A stretch of DNA of 64,000 nt from VAXT01 sp038040395 (GCA_038040395.1 JBBPIJ010000003.1:186001-250000), one strand, 5' to 3'; positions 1-8,810 are shown, numbered from the stretch's first letter. The notes: generated by a model from the sequence alone, not told the origin. A program made the numbers and translations.

Positions 1-1
1 A

Positions 2-1549
2 CTCGCCTCCCATTACCTCGCCGCCTTCGAGGCCGCCCCGGAAGCCGAGGATGCGCAGGCAATGCGGGCGAAAGCGAGCGAGATGCTCGCCCGGGCGGGT
101 GAGCGGGCCGGCTCGCTCGGCGCGCCCGACGAAGGCCAGCGCTACTACGAGCAGGCGGCGACGCTCGCGGAGGAGCCGCTGGTCGAGGCGGCGCTGCTCG
201 AGCAGGCCGGCCGGCTCGGCTATCCGGCAGGCCGACCGGCGGAGGCGCGAGCTCAGCTCGAGCGTGCGATGGCACTGTTCGAACAGGGCGCCGAGACCGG
301 GCAGGCGGCGCGCGCCGGCGCAGCCCTTGCGGACATCGACGTCATCGAGGGCCGTCTCGAGCAGGCCGCCGCGCGGCTGGAGTCGGCTCTTCCTGCGCTC
401 GAGCAGGCGGGGCCGAGCGCCGAGCTCGCCGAGACGCTCGCTCAGCTCGGGAGGGTGCAGGCGCTACGCGTGGATGACGCCGCGCTCGCCACGCTCGAGC
501 AGGCGCTGCTCCTGGCTGAGCAGCTCGGACTCGAAGAGGTGCTCGTGCAGGCGCTCACGAGCAAGTCGATCGGTCTGCTCTACCAAGGACGGTTCGTCGA
601 GAGCCGCGTGCTGCTCGAGGGTGCGGTCGAGCGCGCGCGCCTCGGAGAGCTGCACAACGCCTGGTTTCGCGCGGCGGGCAACCTCGCCGTCCTGCTACAG
701 GACTCCGACCGGCATCTGGAGGTGCTCGAGCTGGTCGGCGAGGTCGAAGCGCAGGCGCGCCAGCTCGGCAACCGCGAACAACTGGCGTTGGCGCGGCTGG
801 GGACGATCTCCTCGCTCTTCCTGCTTGGGCGCTGGGACCAGGCGCTCGCGAGGGCAGACGAGGCCGAGCAGCTGCAAGCGAGCGACTCGGCGCGCTCCGA
901 GCTGATCGAGCTCGTAGCCGTCCGTTGCGAGCAAGGCGACCTGGCAGCCGCCGGGAACCTCATGCGCGGGTACGAGTGGGCCCGCGATGCAGAACAGACG
1001 GAATACAGGTGTCTCTTCACGGCGTTGGAGGCTCGGCTGCACCGTGCCCAGAGCCGACCGGCCGAGGCGCTCGCCGCCGCCGAGCGCGGGCTCGCGCTTC
1101 GCAGTGAGCTCCCGATCACCAACACGGGGATCAAGCGCAACCTGATCGAGGCGCTCGAGGCGGCGTTCGCGCTCGGCGACCTCGCGAAGGCGGAGGAGCT
1201 CCTCGGCGGCGCTGAGACGCTTCAACCGGGCGAGCTGACGCCGTTCCTGCGCGGACACCGCGCTCGCTTCCGCGCCCGCCTCGATGCGCAGCACGGCCGG
1301 GTCGAAGGCGTCGACAAGAGCTTTCGTAGTGCCGGAGCGGTCTTTCGCGAGTTCGGCTTCGCGTTCTACCTCGCAGTCACCGAGCTCGAACACGCCGAAT
1401 GGCTGGCCGCGCAGGGCCGCGGCGACGAAGCACAACCGCTGTTGGATGAAGCGCGCCAAGCCTTCGAGCAGCTGCAGGCAACCCCCTGGCTCGAGCGAGC
1501 GGCACAGGTAACCCCGGCGAGACGCGAAGCCGAGGCCGCGCTCCCCTAA
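2..1549 (+). CDS. C-terminal TPR part of a cyclase/AAA-ATPase-type regulator (5' end outside the window)
   Basis: The reading frame is open from the first bases of the window and stops with TAA at 1549, so this is the 3' part of a longer gene. An internal ATG at 62 is probably not the start, because the upstream codons (LASHYLAAFEAAPEAEDA) continue in the style of the family. The visible ~515 residues are almost all Ala/Leu/Glu-rich helical pairs, i.e. degenerate tetratricopeptide repeats. The LASHY motif occurs at the same place in the complete relative at 2014, at the junction of ATPase and TPR parts. I therefore infer a protein with an N-terminal class III cyclase or other effector plus an AAA_16 ATPase. 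The catalytic part cannot be seen, and a MalT/STAND regulator is possible. Confidence 0.75.
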   Translation, partial: LASHYLAAFEAAPEAEDAQAMRAKASEMLARAGERAGSLGAPDEGQRYYEQAATLAEEPLVEAALLEQAGRLGYPAGRPAEARAQLERAMALFEQGAETGQAARAGAALADIDVIEGRLEQAAARLESALPALEQAGPSAELAETLAQLGRVQALRVDDAALATLEQALLLAEQLGLEEVLVQALTSKSIGLLYQGRFVESRVLLEGAVERARLGELHNAWFRAAGNLAVLLQDSDRHLEVLELVGEVEAQARQLGNREQLALARLGTISSLFLLGRWDQALARADEAEQLQASDSARSELIELVAVRCEQGDLAAAGNLMRGYEWARDAEQTEYRCLFTALEARLHRAQSRPAEALAAAERGLALRSELPITNTGIKRNLIEALEAAFALGDLAKAEELLGGAETLQPGELTPFLRGHRARFRARLDAQHGRVEGVDKSFRSAGAVFREFGFAFYLAVTELEHAEWLAAQGRGDEAQPLLDEARQAFEQLQATPWLERAAQVTPARREAEAALP

Positions 1550-1565
1550 CGCGCTGAGTCCCGCC

Positions 1566-1600
1566 CCGACATGTCCGGTGCCAGGCACCGCACATGCCGG
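1566..1600. repeat. REP-like 17-bp inverted repeat
   Basis: The left arm CCGACATGTCCGGTGCC (1566-1582) and right arm GGCACCGCACATGCCGG (1584-1600) pair with only two mismatches around one central base. It lies 16 nt after the stop of the preceding gene, with no T tract. It could be a REP-type palindrome (a REP-associated transposase gene is present at 18956) or act as a transcription end. Confidence 0.5.
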
Positions 1601-1788
1601 ACTGGCTAGGTGCCGAGGACGACGACTGTCTGCGCGCAGTGGAGCTGGCGCAGAGTTGCGTGGATTCGAGCGATGGAGAGGCCCCCGCAGCCTCGGCGAT
1701 CCGCGATAGAGGTAGGTCCGGGATGGTCGGAACGCCAAACCAGCCGATTTGCGGGTGTTCCCGCCGAACTCGGCTCGTCTAGTGGGAG

Positions 1789-1829
1789 TGCCCCCGGCAT
1801 GAATCGAACATGCGCACGCGGTTTAGGAA
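1789..1829 (-). repeat. att-like copy 1: 3' part of tRNA-Arg(CCU)
   Basis: These 41 nt are identical to positions 9152-9192 of the intact tRNA-Arg(CCU) gene. They cover the acceptor 3' strand, T arm, variable loop and anticodon arm up to the loop. The 5' half is absent, so this is not a functional tRNA. A tRNA 3'-end duplication in the same orientation is what site-specific integrases leave behind (attL/attR). Confidence 0.85.
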
Positions 1830-2013
1830 CTAGCGTGCTAAAACGCCATCTGCAGGTAAAAGCCGTCTCTGACCAGCGTGCGCGCCAGTGAATGCGCCAG
1901 TCCGCTTGTAAAACCAGCCAGACATGCTTTGCTCGGCTAGGCCTGAGGACCGGACATAGCCTGGGGATCGCCGCCGCGCAAAACTACAAGCTTGCGGTGC
2001 GCGGTCGTAGGCT

Positions 2014-5000
2014 TTGAGCGTGATCGTCTGCCCGAGCTGTTCGCAGGAGAATGCGGCCGGCGCCCGTTTTTGCAGTGCCTGCGGCGCAGCCCTAGAGGCT
2101 TCCCCAGCCGCGGCGCGTGAGGAGCGCAAGGTCGTGACCGTGCTGTTTGCCGATCTGGTCGGGTTCACCGCTCGCGCCGAGCAGCTCGATCCCGAGGACG
2201 TCCGCGGGTTGCTCGCGCCGTTCCATGCCCGGCTGCGCGAGGAGCTCGAGCGCTTCGGGGGCACCGTCGAGAAGTTCATCGGCGACGCCGTGATGGCGCT
2301 CTTCGGCGCGCCGATCGCTCACGAGGACGACCCTGAGCGCGCCGTCCGCGCGGCGCTCGCCATCCTTGACTGGGCCGGCGAGCAGGAGAATGAGCTCCAG
2401 CTGCGACTGGCGGTGAACACCGGCGAAGCGCTGATCACGCTCGGCGCGCGGACGGCCGAGGGGGAGGGCATGGCCGCCGGCGATGTCATCAACACGACTG
2501 CCCGCCTCCAGTCGGCGGCGCCCGTCAACGGCATCCTCGTCGGCGAGACCACGTATCGGGCGACCAAGCACGTGATCGAGTACCGCGAGGCCGAGCCGGT
2601 TGAGGCCAAGGGGAAGTCGGAGCCGATCCCGGTCTGGGAAGTGGTCGCGCCGCGCTCGCGCTACGGCGTCGACCTGGCCGAAGCGCGAGCCCCGCTCGTC
2701 GGCCGCGAGGGCGAGCTCGATGCGCTCCGCGACGCGCTCGGGCGGGCGCGCTCGGAGGTGCTCCAGCTCGTCACGCTCGTCGGGGTGCCGGGGATCGGCA
2801 AGTCCAGGCTCGTCTACGAGCTCTTCAAGTCGATCGAGGCCGAACCCGACTTCACGACCTGGCGCCAGGGCCGCTCGCTGCCGTATGGCGAAGGCGTCAG
2901 CTTCTGGGCGCTGGCGGAGATCGTGAAGGCGGAGGCGGGAATCCTCGAGTCCGATTCCGAGGCCGATGTCGAGAGCAAGCTGCGCGCGGCCGTCGCAGAG
3001 GTGGCGGCCGACGAGAGCGAGGCTAAGTGGATGGCGTCACGGCTCGGCAACCTCGTCGGAGTGCAGAGCACCGACGAGGTCGCCGGCGCGTCTCAGGCCG
3101 AGAGCTTCTCCGCCTGGCGGCGTTTCGTCGAAGCGCTGGCCGACCAGCATCCGCTCGTTCTCGTCTTCGAAGACCTCCACTGGGCCAACGACGAGCTGCT
3201 CGACTTCATCGACCAGCTCGTCGACTGGGCGCGCTCTGCGCCGATCCTCGTGCTCTGCACTGCGCGGCCCGAGCTGCTGGAGCGCCGGCCGGGCTGGGGT
3301 GGGGGCAAGGCGAATGCGTCGACGCTCTCACTGCCGCCGCTGGAGGACGAGGACACAGCACGGCTTCTTTCCGCGTTGCTCGAGCGGGCGGTCCTGCCTG
3401 CTGAGACGCAGTCCGTCCTGCTTGCACGCGCCGAGGGAAACCCGCTGTACGCCGAGCAGTACGCACGGATGCTCGTGGAGCGAGGCGACGCCGAGGACCT
3501 GCCGTTGCCCGAGACGGTCCAGGGAATCATCGCCGCCCGCCTCGACGGCCTGTCGGATTCGGAGAAGGCTCTTCTCCAGGACGCCTCGGTGGTCGGCAAG
3601 GTCTTCTGGCTCGGGTCGCTCCGGGCAATCGGCGGGCTCGAGCGCGGCCCGGCGGAAGAAGCCCTGCTCGCGCTCGAGCGCAAGGAGCTCGTCCAGCGCG
3701 CGCGGCGTTCGTCGGTCGAGGGCGAGGGCGAGTACGCGTTCCGCCACCTCCTGGTCCGGGATGTCGCCTACGGCCAGATTCCCCGCGCGGCGCGCGCCGA
3801 CAAGCACCGTGCTGCGGCCGAGTGGGTCGAAGGGCTCGGCCGCTCCGATGACCACGCGGAGATGCTCGCGTCGCACTACTCGCGCGCGCTCGAGTACGCC
3901 CGAGCGGCCGGCAGCGAGGACGGCGAGCTCTCCGAGCGCGCGCGAATTGCGCTGCGCGACGCCGGCGACCGCGCGTCGTCACTCCAAGCCTGGCCTGCTG
4001 CCGCCCACTTCTACACCGAGGCGCTCGAGCTCTGGCCGGAGGACGATCCGGGGCTGCCGCACCTCCACTTCCGGTGCGGACGAGCGCGGTTCAATGCGGA
4101 CGGCACCGGGCTGGACATGCTCGAAGCTGCGGTCGACGAGCTCGAGGCCGCCGGCGACGCGGAAGCCGCGGCGCAGGCGGCCGTCGTGACAGGGCGCTCC
4201 CACTGGCAGCGCGGCGAGGTCGCCGAGCATAACGCGTACATAGGGAGGGCCCTCGAGCTCGTCGGTGAACGCGAGGAATCTGCCGCAAGGGTGATGGCGA
4301 TTGCCGCTGAAGCCGCCAGGCAAATGTTCGACGGCGAGTTCGGGGACAGCATCGCCCTGACCGACGAAGGCCTGCCCATCGCCGAGCGTCTCGGTCTCGA
4401 TGAAGTTCGCGCGCGGTTGCTCGAGTTGCGCGGTTACGCGCGGTGCACTTCGGGCGACGCCGGGGGATTCGCCGACTTCGAGCAGGCGATCGCCCTTGCC
4501 TCGGAGTTCCATGCTTCTGAGCAGGTCCACACCGCTTGGAACAACCTCGCAGTAATACAGATCGCGATGGGACAACTCGAGGCCGCTCACGAGTCATTGG
4601 CTGCGATCAAACGGAACGCTGAACGGCATGCCACCCCCTCGAGGCTCCGCTGGGTTGAAGTCCTCGGCGTGGAATTCGGCCTGATGGACGGCAACTGGGC
4701 GGAAGTCAGCCGCGTAACGAGTGAGCTGATTGCGGAGTCGGAAGCCGGCAATCGGCACTACACCGATTATTCGTGTCGCCTGCTCCGCGCAATGATCCGC
4801 CGTGCGTCCGGTGACCTTCCGGGCGCGGTTGCCGACATGGAGCAATGCCTCACGCTCGCTCGGGCTAGCGCAGACGCACAGGTGATGGCACCGGCGCTCA
4901 TCGGTGCGGGGTCCGTGTTTCTCGAAGCGGGGCGCAGCGACGAAGCTGCCACCCTGGCCCATGAGGCGCTCGCGATGGGCATCCGGCTCGTCGTCGTCTC

Positions 5001-5340
5001 GAACAACATGAACGTCGTCGACGCTGCCTGGCTCATGCGGGACGTCGGGTTCCGGGCTGATTATGTGGCCCTGCTCGAGGAGTCGCTGGCGACCCCATGG
5101 GTCGACGCGGCGTCGGCGATCTGCTCCGGCGAGTTCCGGCGTGCCGCCGACGTGCTCGGCGATATCGGCTGCCGAACCGGCGAGGCCTATGCGCGGCTGC
5201 GCGCGGCGAAGCAGCTCGTCGAAGAAGGACGGCGGGCGGAGGCGGACGCGGAGCTCAACCGGGCTCTCGCGTTCTATCGAGAGGTCGGCGCGACGGGTTA
5301 CATCCGCGAGGGCGAGGCTCTTCTCGCGGCGTCGGCGTGA
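2014..5340 (+). CDS. Zinc-ribbon / class III adenylate cyclase / AAA ATPase / TPR regulator
   Basis: A 1108-residue multidomain signalling protein. Residues 6-23 form a zinc ribbon (CPSC and CSAC). Residues 40-190 are a class III nucleotide cyclase domain with metal-binding Asp47 in FADLVG and Asp91 in GDAVMALFG, so cyclic nucleotide formation from ATP or GTP is plausible. Residues 228-500 are an AAA_16-type ATPase with Walker A GVPGIGKS (257-264) and a Walker B-like VLVFEDLHWAND. From about 600 to the end there are helical TPR-like repeats. The likely start is TTG 2014; GTG 2020 is an alternative. It lies between two tRNA-Arg 3'-end copies, suggesting it is cargo of an integrated segment. 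Its ligand and partner are unknown. Confidence 0.9.
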   Translation: MSVIVCPSCSQENAAGARFCSACGAALEASPAAAREERKVVTVLFADLVGFTARAEQLDPEDVRGLLAPFHARLREELERFGGTVEKFIGDAVMALFGAPIAHEDDPERAVRAALAILDWAGEQENELQLRLAVNTGEALITLGARTAEGEGMAAGDVINTTARLQSAAPVNGILVGETTYRATKHVIEYREAEPVEAKGKSEPIPVWEVVAPRSRYGVDLAEARAPLVGREGELDALRDALGRARSEVLQLVTLVGVPGIGKSRLVYELFKSIEAEPDFTTWRQGRSLPYGEGVSFWALAEIVKAEAGILESDSEADVESKLRAAVAEVAADESEAKWMASRLGNLVGVQSTDEVAGASQAESFSAWRRFVEALADQHPLVLVFEDLHWANDELLDFIDQLVDWARSAPILVLCTARPELLERRPGWGGGKANASTLSLPPLEDEDTARLLSALLERAVLPAETQSVLLARAEGNPLYAEQYARMLVERGDAEDLPLPETVQGIIAARLDGLSDSEKALLQDASVVGKVFWLGSLRAIGGLERGPAEEALLALERKELVQRARRSSVEGEGEYAFRHLLVRDVAYGQIPRAARADKHRAAAEWVEGLGRSDDHAEMLASHYSRALEYARAAGSEDGELSERARIALRDAGDRASSLQAWPAAAHFYTEALELWPEDDPGLPHLHFRCGRARFNADGTGLDMLEAAVDELEAAGDAEAAAQAAVVTGRSHWQRGEVAEHNAYIGRALELVGEREESAARVMAIAAEAARQMFDGEFGDSIALTDEGLPIAERLGLDEVRARLLELRGYARCTSGDAGGFADFEQAIALASEFHASEQVHTAWNNLAVIQIAMGQLEAAHESLAAIKRNAERHATPSRLRWVEVLGVEFGLMDGNWAEVSRVTSELIAESEAGNRHYTDYSCRLLRAMIRRASGDLPGAVADMEQCLTLARASADAQVMAPALIGAGSVFLEAGRSDEAATLAHEALAMGIRLVVVSNNMNVVDAAWLMRDVGFRADYVALLEESLATPWVDAASAICSGEFRRAADVLGDIGCRTGEAYARLRAAKQLVEEGRRAEADAELNRALAFYREVGATGYIREGEALLAASA

Positions 5341-5385
5341 CGAAGCTCGCCTCGGTGGCCGTGTTCACCGCGTGCGGAAGGCCCT

Positions 5386-5436
5386 ATGCCCCCGGCATGA
5401 ATCGAACATGCGCACGCGGTTTAGGAAACCACTGCT
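5386..5436 (-). repeat. att-like copy 2: 3' half of tRNA-Arg(CCU)
   Basis: 51 nt identical to 9151-9201, running from just beyond the tRNA 3' end through T arm, variable loop and whole anticodon arm. Identity breaks where the D arm would begin. Orientation is the same as the intact gene and copy 1. This is the longer of the two partial copies and lies 46 nt after the cyclase stop codon. Confidence 0.88.
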
Positions 5437-5457
5437 ACTTCCCCCGACGCGGTGCTC

Positions 5458-5501
5458 GCCGGGAGCGACGGGACTCGAACCTACGATTTCCGGCGTGACA
5501 G
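5458..5501 (-). repeat. tRNA-Asp(GUC)-like 3' half
   Basis: Read on the minus strand, this contains an anticodon-loop-like CTGTCAC followed by GCCGG, a TTCGAGTCC T-loop segment and a CGCTCCCG acceptor-like end. The GTC triplet is in the anticodon position, as in tRNA-Asp. The T stem has a mismatch and the 5' half of the tRNA is missing. It is best seen as a degenerate tRNA end, possibly from an older integration. Confidence 0.5.
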
Positions 5502-5561
5502 TTGGGCGTCGCGGTTTGCCGTTGTTCGCCGTTAGTCGTTGATGGCCGCCTGGCGGGCACT
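5501..5561. repeat. Imperfect ~60-bp direct repeat, copy A (partner at 8962)
   Basis: Starts GTTGGGCG and contains CGCCGTTAG. Most positions agree with 8962-9022 over the whole length in the same orientation. Both copies lie next to tRNA-derived sequence, suggesting they are matching borders of related inserted segments. Confidence 0.55.
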
Positions 5562-5671
5562 TCTGCGCTGCGCAGGTTGCCGCCAGCTGCCGTTGGTCGC
5601 CATCGCTGCGTTCCAGAGCCGTTCCATGCGTTGCCCGGTCACAAATCGTGTCGAACTGTCATATAGGAGCC

Positions 5672-6226
5672 ATGAGTAACGCGGAGCAACGCTCGGACGC
5701 CGCGCTTCTGCTTGGAGCACGCACATCCTCGGAGCCCTTCGGCGTCTTCTACGAGCGGCACTTCCCTTCGGTGCTTGCCTTCTTCCGCCGCCGGGTGGCC
5801 GGGCCCGAGGAAGCGTTTGATCTAACCGCAGAGACCTTCGCCGCCGCGCTCGCCTCGGTGCCTCGCTTCGAGCCGGGACCCGAGCCGCCGCGGGCGTGGT
5901 TGTTCGCAATCGCGCGCCACAAGTTCAGCGAGGCCCTGCGCAATAGCCGTATTCAGGACGACGCTCGGCGTGCGCTCGCGATGCAGCCGATCCAGCTCGA
6001 TGACGAGGCAATCGACATTCTCGAGACGACGGCACGCGCCGCAGCGGTCGAGCTCCTCGAGACCCTGGCTCCAGAGCAGCGCGATGCGATCAACGCCCAC
6101 CACCTCGAGGACCGCGGCTATGCCGAGATCGCAGCCGAGCTCCGCTGCTCGGAGAGCGTCATCCGCAAGCGCGTGAGCCGCGGCCTGGCCGCACTGCAAA
6201 CCCAACTTCGAAACGGAGGGGCCTGA
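5672..6226 (+). CDS. ECF-type RNA polymerase sigma factor
   Basis: A 184-residue sigma-70 family protein. The N-terminal part (FYERHFPSVLAFFRRR to RAWLFAIARHKFSEALR) is sigma region 2, with the usual RAWLF.IAR motif. The C-terminal part (LAPEQRDAINAHHLEDRGYAEIAAEL..SESVIRKRVSRGL) is region 4 with its helix-turn-helix. I chose ATG 5672, which follows TAGGAG at 5664-5669. A GTG at 5648 would add eight unsupported residues. The stop overlaps the ATG of the next gene (6226), so the two are translationally coupled. That is the usual layout of an ECF factor and its membrane regulator. The promoter it recognises is not evident. Confidence 0.9.
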   Translation: MSNAEQRSDAALLLGARTSSEPFGVFYERHFPSVLAFFRRRVAGPEEAFDLTAETFAAALASVPRFEPGPEPPRAWLFAIARHKFSEALRNSRIQDDARRALAMQPIQLDDEAIDILETTARAAAVELLETLAPEQRDAINAHHLEDRGYAEIAAELRCSESVIRKRVSRGLAALQTQLRNGGA

Positions 6227-7350
6227 TGAGTAATCCGGTAAGCCATTTGAAGCGAGAGCTTCTGGCGGCGGCCGAGCGCCAGCAGGAGCACACGGTTCTG
6301 GCTCCGAACGGTCGTCGCCGTCGGTGGCTCGAGCGTTCCCGTGCCGTCCCGGGCAGGCGTCGCCGGCTTGTCGTCATGCTGGCCGCGCTCGCGCTCGCTA
6401 CGGCCGCAGCAACCGCGGGATGGGCGATCGTGCGCGAGGTCGTCCTTGACAAGAGCTTCATTGGCCTGCCTCCGGTGGAAGCTACGCCGAGCGCGCCGGA
6501 GAGCGGAGAGCTCGTCATCCAGTACTGGGCCAACATCCAAGGCCGGATCTGGGTGTACGCCGACGGGCGGCTGATCACCCTGCGCAACAACGGATTCCTC
6601 GAGCAGCGGCTCACGCCCGAGGGCGTCGAGCTCTTGCGGTCCGAGATCGTCTCGACAGCAGTACTCGCTCCTGATAATCGGCTCTACGGCTACCTCCACT
6701 CAGCCACAATGCCGCCGCCTAGAGGGGGCTGGCCGTCGTACTTCCACGCCAGCGAGCACATGCCCCCCTTCCACGCCCCGATGCAAGTGCGCAACGGCGA
6801 CCGGCTTTTCTACGTCGAGCACGTGAGCAATCCTGAGCGGCTAGCTGAGCGGCTCGCGGATGCGGCGTCGTGGCTACCGGCAAGCGCGTGGAAGGACCGG
6901 CAGATCAGGGCGTACGTGGCCTCCAGGTACACGATCTCGTACTTTGCGCAGCCCAAGGAGGGTGCGCTTCCAGCCGGCGCTCAACGCCCCCAAAGCCTCA
7001 AACGGTCCCGCATCTTGGCCCTGCTCCCGGCAGCGGCCGCGGACTTGCTCCGCGCCCACGATGCCGTGCCCGAGCAGTGGTACACCGACACCGCGGATCA
7101 CACGCCTCTTCCGATCACCCGTTACGTCTCCGACCTGACGACCGAGGAGGCTCGCGCGCTCGCCCAAGCTCTCGACGATGCAGGGCTCAAGCCGCAAAAG
7201 TCGGCGAACGAGCTGGGGTACAGCTTCGAGATCCCAGGCACGAGCGTCGATCGACCCTCTCCAGAGAAAGGGCGAGTGCAAAGCGAGGTCATCATCGGCT
7301 TCGAGCCCACCCTCCCGGACGGCGAACACATCTGCTCGGGTTGCGGGTGA
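6226..7350 (+). CDS. Single-pass membrane protein encoded with ECF sigma factor (candidate anti-sigma or sensor)
   Basis: 374 residues. An Arg-rich cytoplasmic stretch (residues 30-46) precedes one transmembrane helix (about 47-69), and the remaining ~300 residues would be extracytoplasmic. The last residues contain a CSGC pair. There is no classical zinc-type anti-sigma motif, and I do not recognise the outer domain. Overlap with the sigma gene (shared ATGA at 6224-6228) and this topology make an anti-sigma or signal-input role likely, but that is an inference from context. A secreted-enzyme gene follows after 85 nt and could be a target of the pair. Confidence 0.6.
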   Translation: MSNPVSHLKRELLAAAERQQEHTVLAPNGRRRRWLERSRAVPGRRRRLVVMLAALALATAAATAGWAIVREVVLDKSFIGLPPVEATPSAPESGELVIQYWANIQGRIWVYADGRLITLRNNGFLEQRLTPEGVELLRSEIVSTAVLAPDNRLYGYLHSATMPPPRGGWPSYFHASEHMPPFHAPMQVRNGDRLFYVEHVSNPERLAERLADAASWLPASAWKDRQIRAYVASRYTISYFAQPKEGALPAGAQRPQSLKRSRILALLPAAAADLLRAHDAVPEQWYTDTADHTPLPITRYVSDLTTEEARALAQALDDAGLKPQKSANELGYSFEIPGTSVDRPSPEKGRVQSEVIIGFEPTLPDGEHICSGCG

Positions 7351-7435
7351 TCGTGAGCGAGGACCTGCGCAGAAGCGAGATTGACCGAAAGTCGGTACGG
7401 CCCAATTGCGCCCAGCGGGGGGAGAAGGAGGAGAC

Positions 7436-8770
7436 ATGAAAGCAAGACGAATCTTGATCGCGGCAGCCATCGCGACGGTTGCTGCCCTGGGAGGTCTCGC
7501 CTCCACGGCCAAAGGCGACCCTCCCGGCAATGCCGTGACCGAATGGAGCGTGATCGCCTCGAACACGCTCGTCGCGTTCCCCGCACCCGCCGGCGGAGCA
7601 GCGCCGGCCCTGCAGATCAACATGGGGATGACGCAGGGCGCCGTCTACGACGCGCTCAACGCAATCACGCCGAGGCATCACCGGCCGTACCTGCTCAGGC
7701 GGCGTTTCTCCGCGCGGGCGAACAAGGACGCAGCGACCGCGGCAGCGGCCTACCGCGTTCTCAAGAACGTCGTCGAGACGGTGCCGGTGGGCATCCCGTT
7801 CCCGAATAGGCAGGCCCTCTTGACGGCCCTGCTGAACGAATACAACGCCGCGATCGGGGAGATTCCGAACAGCCCGTTCAAGACGCAGGGGATCAACGCC
7901 GGGGAGGCGGCGGCCGAGGCGATGATCGCCGCGCGGCAGAACGACGGACGCTTCGGGCCGTCACAGTGGGAACCGAACGACGACCCCGGGCACTGGCAGC
8001 CGCTCATCGATCCCAACACGGGGCTGCCGATCCTCGATCCGACCCCCTGGGTCGGGCGTGTGCGGCCCTTCCTGATGCGGACCTCGTCGCAGTTCCGCAC
8101 CGTGGGGCCGCTGGACTACAGGAGCGCCGCGTACGCCCAGGAGTTCAACGAGGTCAAGTCGCTCGGCGCGATCAACAGCCTTACCCGCACCATGGAGCAG
8201 ACGCACAACGCAATCTTCTGGCAAAGCGCTGGCGGCCCGGCCCTCCTCTGGAACCCGGTCGCACGCACTCTGGTGTCCGATCCGGCCAACAACGTGGACA
8301 TGACCGCCGCCGCCCGCCTGCTCGCGATGATGAATCTGAGTGCCGCGGACGCAGCGATCAACTGCTGGAACGACAAGTACCACTTCGACTTCTGGCGGCC
8401 CTGGAATGCGATCCACCGTGCGGACGAGGATGACAATCCGGGGACGGAGCGCGACCCGGACTGGGCGGCTCTCATCACCGCGCCCTACCCCGATCACCCC
8501 TCGGGGCACCTCTGCCTCGACGGCGCGCATCTCACCACGCTCGCGATCTTCTTCGGCACCGACGACATCGGGTTCGACGTGACAAGCAGCCGCTTCCCGA
8601 ACGACCCGCCGCGTCACTTCGACGCGTTCTCGGAACCGCTCGTAGAGATCACCGAGGCTCGCATCTGGGCAGGCCTCCACTTCCGCACAGCCGACGTGCA
8701 GGGGCGGGGGCTCGGCCGGAACGTGGCCGAGTTCATGGCTGACAACTACTTCCAGCAAGTCGGGAACTGA
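7436..8770 (+). CDS. Secreted vanadium-dependent haloperoxidase / PAP2-superfamily protein
   Basis: 444 residues with an N-terminal signal peptide (KARR then a hydrophobic run, cleavage near STAKG). It carries the vanadate/phosphate pocket of the haloperoxidase-PAP2 fold: K-x6-RP in KYHFDFWRP, PSGH in PDHPSGHLC, and R-x5-H followed by Asp in ARIWAGLHFRTAD. The family oxidises halides with H2O2 or removes phosphate, and sequence alone does not decide which. The start is ATG 7436, preceded by GGAGAAGGAGGAG. The position after an ECF sigma/membrane pair, inside the tRNA-bounded tract, suggests an exported accessory enzyme under that sigma factor. A strong hairpin follows 9 nt after the stop. Confidence 0.85.
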   Translation: MKARRILIAAAIATVAALGGLASTAKGDPPGNAVTEWSVIASNTLVAFPAPAGGAAPALQINMGMTQGAVYDALNAITPRHHRPYLLRRRFSARANKDAATAAAAYRVLKNVVETVPVGIPFPNRQALLTALLNEYNAAIGEIPNSPFKTQGINAGEAAAEAMIAARQNDGRFGPSQWEPNDDPGHWQPLIDPNTGLPILDPTPWVGRVRPFLMRTSSQFRTVGPLDYRSAAYAQEFNEVKSLGAINSLTRTMEQTHNAIFWQSAGGPALLWNPVARTLVSDPANNVDMTAAARLLAMMNLSAADAAINCWNDKYHFDFWRPWNAIHRADEDDNPGTERDPDWAALITAPYPDHPSGHLCLDGAHLTTLAIFFGTDDIGFDVTSSRFPNDPPRHFDAFSEPLVEITEARIWAGLHFRTADVQGRGLGRNVAEFMADNYFQQVGN

Positions 8771-8779
8771 CATCTACGC

Positions 8780-8810
8780 AGCGAGGGGCCGCCTCGCGCG
8801 GCCCCTCGCT
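8780..8810 (+). terminator. Hairpin terminator after haloperoxidase gene
   Basis: AGCGAGGGGCCGC pairs perfectly with GCGGCCCCTCGCT around a 5-nt loop (13 bp). It starts 9 nt after the TGA. Only a weak T-containing tail follows (CTGATCTTGA), as is common in high-GC genomes. Confidence 0.7.

Larger units (their letters stand above)
1550..2013. other. 464-bp gene-poor spacer with a tRNA 3'-end copy
   Basis: No convincing gene is visible. The spacer holds the REP-like palindrome at 1566-1600 and a 41-nt copy of the tRNA-Arg(CCU) 3' part at 1789-1829. Short frames on both strands lack family resemblance and ribosome binding sites. The last 180 bases must hold the promoter of the cyclase gene at 2014, but I could not pick a clear -35/-10 pair. 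Confidence 0.6.
5341..5671. other. 331-bp spacer with tRNA-derived fragments
   Basis: No gene is supported here. It holds the second tRNA-Arg(CCU) 3' copy (5386-5436), a tRNA-Asp-like 3' half (5458-5501) and a ~60-bp sequence repeated at 8962 (5501-5561). Apparent short frames through it read the tRNA fragments antisense and are spurious. Confidence 0.7.

Noticed and set aside
2092..4962. Several long minus-strand frames under the cyclase gene and similar shadows elsewhere
   Set aside because: High GC content opens antisense frames; they have Arg/Ser/Pro-rich composition, no motifs and no ribosome binding sites.
5063..5542. Open frame reading through tRNA fragments with a GATGLEPTISGV-like end
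   Set aside because: It is the antisense reading of tRNA 3' sequences, a well-known source of spurious proteins; the rest lies out of frame within the cyclase gene.
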